Assembly: GCA_035255045.1 (NCBI GenBank)
Contig: DATFAA010000088.1
Coordinates: forward strand, 1 to 64,000
Direction: 5' to 3'
DNA length: 64,000 nt
Source: JAGTRP01 sp035255045
GTDB lineage: Bacteria; Pseudomonadota; Gammaproteobacteria; Burkholderiales; Rhodocyclaceae
The translations under genes and the position numbers were made by a program. Numbering within the stretch: position 1 is the first letter of the stretch; each line of letters starts with the position of its first letter. Of this stretch, positions 60,539 to 64,000 are shown one piece after another. The notes under the pieces were generated by a model. The model worked only from the letters and a program-made list of their open reading frames with translations. It did no database searches and was not told the origin of the DNA.

Positions 60539-60988
60539 ATGACACGAGTATCCGACCCCCACTTCGCCGACCGCGTCCGCCAGAGCTTCGACCGCCAGCA
60601 GGCCATGGGCCTGATCCGGGCGGAGCTACCGGTGGTGGAACACGGCCGCACCGAAATCCACCTGCCCCACTGGGGCGGCGTCGAGCAGCAGCACGGCTAC
60701 GTCCATGGCGGCGTGGTGGGCATGATCGCCGACTCCGCCGCCGGCTACGCGGCCATGACCATGGTGCCGGCCAGCGCCTCGGTGCTGACGGTGGAATACA
60801 AGATGAACCTCATGGCCCCGGCCGACGGCGACAAGCTCATCGCTCGGGGCAAGGTGGTGAAGGCCGGCCGCACCCTGGTCATCACCCAGGCCGAGGTGTT
60901 CGCGGTCAAGGATGGCAAGGAAACCCAATGTGCGCTGATGCAGCAGACCATCATGGTCATGCACGGTAAAACCGAAAAAGGAGACTAA
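60539..60988 (+). CDS. PaaI-type hotdog thioesterase
   Basis: A 149-residue hotdog-fold protein. HGYVHGGVVGMIADSAAGYA is the PaaI family signature with the HGG motif and Asp. It probably hydrolyses an acyl- or aryl-CoA in the cytoplasm. It is the first gene of the isovaleryl-CoA dehydrogenase operon, three bases before it. The predicted transcript start leaves almost no leader, so the mRNA may be leaderless; no ribosome site is visible. Confidence 0.87.
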   Translation: MTRVSDPHFADRVRQSFDRQQAMGLIRAELPVVEHGRTEIHLPHWGGVEQQHGYVHGGVVGMIADSAAGYAAMTMVPASASVLTVEYKMNLMAPADGDKLIARGKVVKAGRTLVITQAEVFAVKDGKETQCALMQQTIMVMHGKTEKGD

Positions 60989-60991
60989 CCC

Positions 60992-62164
60992 ATGCAGATC
61001 CCGAGCCTCGACTTCGCCCTGGGCGAGACCATAGACATGTTGCGCGACTCCGTCCGCGCCTTCGCCGACAAGGAGATCGCCCCCCGGGCCGCCGAAATCG
61101 ACCGGGTGAACGAATTCCCCGCCGATCTCTGGAAGAAGTTCGGCGACATGGGGCTGCTGGGCATGACCGCCGGCGAGGAATACGGCGGCACCGGGCTGGG
61201 CTACCTGGCCCATATCGTCGCCATGGAGGAAATCTCCCGGGCCTCCGCCTCGGTGGGCCTCTCCTACGGCGCCCATTCCAACCTCTGCGTCAACCAGATC
61301 AGGAGGAACGGCACCCCGGCCCAGAAGGACCGCTACCTGCCGAAGCTCATTTCCGGCGACCACGTCGGCGCTCTGGCCATGTCGGAGCCCAATGCCGGCT
61401 CCGACGTGGTCTCCATGGCGCTCAAGGCCGAGAAGAAGGGGGACCGCTATGTCCTCAATGGCTCGAAGATGTGGATCACCAACGGCGGCGACGCCGACAC
61501 CCTGGTTGTCTACGCCAAGACCGACCCGGCGGCCGGCCCCAAGGGCATCACCGCCTTCATCGTCGAGAAGGGCTTCGCGGGCTTCTCCCACGGCACCCAC
61601 CTGGACAAGCTGGGCATGCGGGGTTCCAACACCTATCCCCTCTTCTTCGACGACTGCGAAGTGCCCGAGGAGAACGTCCTGGGCGGCGTCGGCAACGGCG
61701 TCAAGGTGCTCATGAGCGGCCTCGACTACGAGCGGGCCGTGCTCTGTGGCGGGCCCCTCGGCATCATGGCGGCCTGCATGGACGTGGTGGTGCCCTACCT
61801 CCACGAACGCAAGCAGTTCGGCCAGGCCATCGGCGAATTCCAGCTCATGCAGGGCAAGGCCGCCGACCTGTACACCACCTGGCAGGCCACCCGGGCCTAT
61901 GTCTACGCGGTGGGCCGGGCCTGCGACACGACCGACCATTCCCGGACGCTGCGTAAAGACGCCGCCGGCGCCATCCTCTACTCCGCCGAGAAGGCCACCT
62001 GGATGGCCGGCGAGGCGATCCAGACCCTGGGCGGCGTCGGCTACACCAACGAGTACCCCACCGGCCGCCTGTGGCGGGATGCCAAGTTGTACGAGATCGG
62101 GGCCGGCACCAGCGAAATCCGCCGTATGCTTATCGGTCGCGAATTGTTCGCCGAAACCGCTTGA
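60992..62164 (+). CDS. liuA: Isovaleryl-CoA dehydrogenase
   Basis: A 390-residue acyl-CoA dehydrogenase using FAD and ETF. AMSEPNAGSDVVSM and KMWITNGGDADTLVVYAKT are family blocks. The catalytic base is Glu247 in MSGLDYERAVLCGGPLGIM, the position characteristic of isovaleryl-CoA dehydrogenases rather than the medium-chain type. LGGVGYTNEYPTGRLWRDAK is conserved. It oxidises isovaleryl-CoA to 3-methylcrotonyl-CoA in leucine breakdown. Behind AAAGGAGA. Confidence 0.92.
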   Translation: MQIPSLDFALGETIDMLRDSVRAFADKEIAPRAAEIDRVNEFPADLWKKFGDMGLLGMTAGEEYGGTGLGYLAHIVAMEEISRASASVGLSYGAHSNLCVNQIRRNGTPAQKDRYLPKLISGDHVGALAMSEPNAGSDVVSMALKAEKKGDRYVLNGSKMWITNGGDADTLVVYAKTDPAAGPKGITAFIVEKGFAGFSHGTHLDKLGMRGSNTYPLFFDDCEVPEENVLGGVGNGVKVLMSGLDYERAVLCGGPLGIMAACMDVVVPYLHERKQFGQAIGEFQLMQGKAADLYTTWQATRAYVYAVGRACDTTDHSRTLRKDAAGAILYSAEKATWMAGEAIQTLGGVGYTNEYPTGRLWRDAKLYEIGAGTSEIRRMLIGRELFAETA

Positions 62165-62220
62165 CCGCTCCCGGGGCCGCTTCCCGCCCCGGGAAGCCCC
62201 CGACTGGAGCTGAAACAACA

Positions 62221-63363
62221 ATGACCATCACCCTGCGCACCCTCACCGCCGAAGACACCCCCGCCCTCGACCAGGTCCGCCAGTTCTTCCGGCACTACGC
62301 GGCCTGGCTCGGGGTGGACCTGTGCTTCCAGAATTTCGACCAGGAGATGGCCTCCCTGCCCGGCGCCTACAGCGCCCCGGAGGGCCGGCTCTTCTTCGCC
62401 GAGGTGGATGGCCGGCCGGCGGGCTGCGTCGGTATCCGGCCCTTCGAGGAAGGCGCCTGCGAAATGAAGCGCCTCTACGTGTCGCCCGAGGAGCGGGGCC
62501 ACGGCGTCGGCAAGGCCCTGGCCCTGGCCGCCATCAAGGCCGCCAAGGAAATCGGCTACAAGCGCATCTTCCTGGACACCCTGCCGGCCATGCGCATCGC
62601 CGTGAAGCTCTACCGGGAGCTGGGCTTCCAGGAGGCGCCCGCCTACTTCCACCGGCCGGTGGAGGGCACCATGTTCCTCGCCCTCGACCTGGAGAACTGG
62701 TCGGAAGAGGAAATGCGCAACGAGAACCTCTCCCACCTCTTCGATTTCAACCGGGCCTGGTCCAAGCAGATGCAGGAGATCGACCCGGAGTACTTCGGCC
62801 GGCTGTCCCACCTGCAGACCCCGGAATACCTGTGGATCGGCTGCTCCGACTCCCGGGTGCCGGCCAACCAGATCATCGGCCTCCTGCCCGGCGAGGTCTT
62901 CGTCCACCGCAACGTCGCCAACGTGGTGGTGCACACCGACCTCAACTGCCTGTCGGTCATCCAGTTCGCCGTCGAGGCCCTCAAGGTCAAGCACATCATG
63001 GTGGTCGGCCACTACGGCTGCGGCGGCGTCAAGGCGGCCCTCCAGAAGGAACGGGTGGGCCTGGTGGATATCTGGCTGCGCCACGTCCAGGACGTCCACA
63101 ACAAGCATCTGGCCGAGGTCGACAACTTGCCGCCGGAAAAGCGCCACGACCGCCTGTGCGAACTCAATGTCCTCGAGCAGGTGGCCAACGTCTGCCAGAC
63201 CTTCGTGGTCCAGGACGCCTGGCAGCGCGGCCAGCGCCTCACCGTCCACGGCTGGATCTACGGCCTCAAGGACGGTCTCGTGCGCGACCTCGGCTGCACC
63301 GTGCACCGCCCCGAAGACCTGCTGCCGCGCTACGCGGCGGCCCTCGAAGCACTGGATGCCTGA
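62221..63363 (+). CDS. GNAT acetyltransferase fused to beta-carbonic anhydrase
   Basis: A 380-residue single frame. Residues ~1-158 are a GNAT domain (EMKRLYVSPEERGHGVGKAL is motif A, then YRELGFQEAPAY). Residues ~165-378 are a Can-type beta-carbonic anhydrase with zinc and active-site residues Cys208, Asp210 and Arg212 in GCSDSR and His264, Cys267 in VGHYGCGG. No stop separates the parts. An internal ATG at 62713 with AGAGGAA before it could also give the anhydrase alone. Bicarbonate is the substrate of methylcrotonyl-CoA carboxylase, the step after liuA, which explains an anhydrase in this operon. Confidence 0.9.
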   Translation: MTITLRTLTAEDTPALDQVRQFFRHYAAWLGVDLCFQNFDQEMASLPGAYSAPEGRLFFAEVDGRPAGCVGIRPFEEGACEMKRLYVSPEERGHGVGKALALAAIKAAKEIGYKRIFLDTLPAMRIAVKLYRELGFQEAPAYFHRPVEGTMFLALDLENWSEEEMRNENLSHLFDFNRAWSKQMQEIDPEYFGRLSHLQTPEYLWIGCSDSRVPANQIIGLLPGEVFVHRNVANVVVHTDLNCLSVIQFAVEALKVKHIMVVGHYGCGGVKAALQKERVGLVDIWLRHVQDVHNKHLAEVDNLPPEKRHDRLCELNVLEQVANVCQTFVVQDAWQRGQRLTVHGWIYGLKDGLVRDLGCTVHRPEDLLPRYAAALEALDA

Positions 63364-63385
63364 TCAACCAACCAAGGAGAACTAT

Positions 63386-64000
63386 ATGAACGACCCCATC
63401 GTCATCGTCGGCGCCGCCCGCACCCCCATGGGTGGCTTCCAGGGCGACTTTGCCTCCCTCACCGCTGCCCAGCTGGGCAGCGTCGCCATCAAGGCCGCCG
63501 TCGAGCGCTCCGGCATCTCCGCCGACCTGGTGGAGGAAGTGCTGATGGGCTGCGTTCTCCAGGCCGGCCAGGGCCAGGCCCCGGCCCGCCAGGCGGCGCT
63601 GCTGGCCGGCATGCCCCTGTCCGCCGGCTGCGCCACCATCCACAAGGTCTGCGGCTCGGCCATGAAGGCCACCATGCTCGGCCACGACGGCATCCTGGCC
63701 GGCTCCTGCAGCGTGGCGGTGACGGGCGGCATGGAATCCATGACCAACGCCCCCTACCTGCTCCCGAAGGCCCGGGGCGGCTACCGCCTGGGCCACGGCC
63801 AGATCCTCGACCACATGTTCCTGGACGGCCTCGAGGACGCCTACTCCAAGGAGAATCGCGGCCGCCTCATGGGTACCTTCGCCGAGGAATGCGCCGCCCG
63901 CTTCGCCTTCACCCGGGAGGCCCAGGACGAATTCGCCGTGCGCTCCACCGTCCGCGCCCAGAAGGCCAACACCGACGGCAGCTTCGACTGGGAAATCGCC
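63386..64000 (+). CDS. Acetyl-CoA C-acyltransferase (thiolase), 3' end outside the window
   Basis: The first 205 residues of a thiolase, behind AAGGAGA. VIVGAARTPMGGFQGDF is the usual start; the acyl-accepting cysteine is Cys89 in HKVCGSAMKA; VTGGMESMTNAPY is conserved. It would cleave acetoacetyl-CoA from the leucine pathway to acetyl-CoA, or supply precursors to PhaC. It runs off the right edge, so the second catalytic cysteine is not visible. Same operon as the genes from 60539. Confidence 0.9.
   Translation, partial: MNDPIVIVGAARTPMGGFQGDFASLTAAQLGSVAIKAAVERSGISADLVEEVLMGCVLQAGQGQAPARQAALLAGMPLSAGCATIHKVCGSAMKATMLGHDGILAGSCSVAVTGGMESMTNAPYLLPKARGGYRLGHGQILDHMFLDGLEDAYSKENRGRLMGTFAEECAARFAFTREAQDEFAVRSTVRAQKANTDGSFDWEIA

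Noticed and set aside
62690..62720. Possible frameshift or missing stop between acetyltransferase and carbonic anhydrase genes
   Set aside because: The frame reads cleanly through with sensible codons and an intact anhydrase start region, so I report a fusion, with resequencing noted as the test.

Overview
The window is chromosomal DNA from a GC-rich Gram-negative bacterium, most likely a betaproteobacterium of the Rhodocyclales (Azospira/Dechloromonas/Azoarcus-like). This rests on gene content and order: ybgC-tolQRAB-pal-cpoB-queE-queC, mreBCD-mrdA-rodA-rlpA divergent from gatCAB, metX-metW, a ubiUVT anaerobic ubiquinone set, class I phaC and a liu-type leucine-degradation operon. No phage, insertion sequence, CRISPR array or rRNA was seen. 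The assignment is an inference, not a database match.

Region 1 (1-14.9 kb, all minus strand) is the accessory and most unusual part. It encodes a CHASE2 adenylate/guanylate cyclase, a FecR-domain exported protein, a TpsB outer-membrane transporter and a 1692-residue TpsA exoprotein. The exoprotein joins a haemagglutinin-type secretion domain, a beta-helix-like region, a ~490-residue Ala/Glu/Lys coiled coil and a C-terminal caspase-like domain with an intact His/Cys dyad. After an intrinsic terminator, a second unit encodes a CsgG/peptidoglycan-binding/DUF4384 protein, several small secreted proteins (some ending in Cys-Lys), an exported HExxH metalloprotease-like protein and an OmpA-domain protein. 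I read this as one undescribed-looking cell-surface system.

Region 2 (15-30 kb, plus strand) is mostly core: a BPSS1780-type membrane protein, yebC, a DMT exporter, ruvC-ruvA-(AI-2E permease)-ruvB, a chemoreceptor, the Tol-Pal operon, queE and queC with a PilZ gene between them, and two tRNA-Lys genes (TTT, CTT) behind a consensus promoter.

Region 3 (30-36 kb) is a signalling cassette: periplasmic binding protein plus GGDEF/degenerate-EAL protein on plus, facing a TonB-dependent receptor plus PilZ/STAS-like protein on minus.

Region 4 (36-46.5 kb): metX-metW behind a SAM-II-type riboswitch with an intrinsic terminator, an AmpG-like MFS gene, a yqjD/yqjE/yqjK-type membrane cluster, xthA, pyrE, and gatC-gatA-lipoprotein-gatB.

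Region 5 (46.5-54 kb): the elongasome operon mreB-mreC-mreD-mrdA-rodA-rlpA, then a convergent response regulator with an HATPase output.

Region 6 (54-64 kb): ubiU-ubiV-ubiT behind a well-placed FNR-type box, a MoaD/ThiS-like protein without the C-terminal Gly-Gly, phaC with an MBL hydrolase, and a MerR (LiuR-like) regulator followed by thioesterase, isovaleryl-CoA dehydrogenase, an in-frame acetyltransferase/carbonic-anhydrase fusion and a thiolase cut by the window end.
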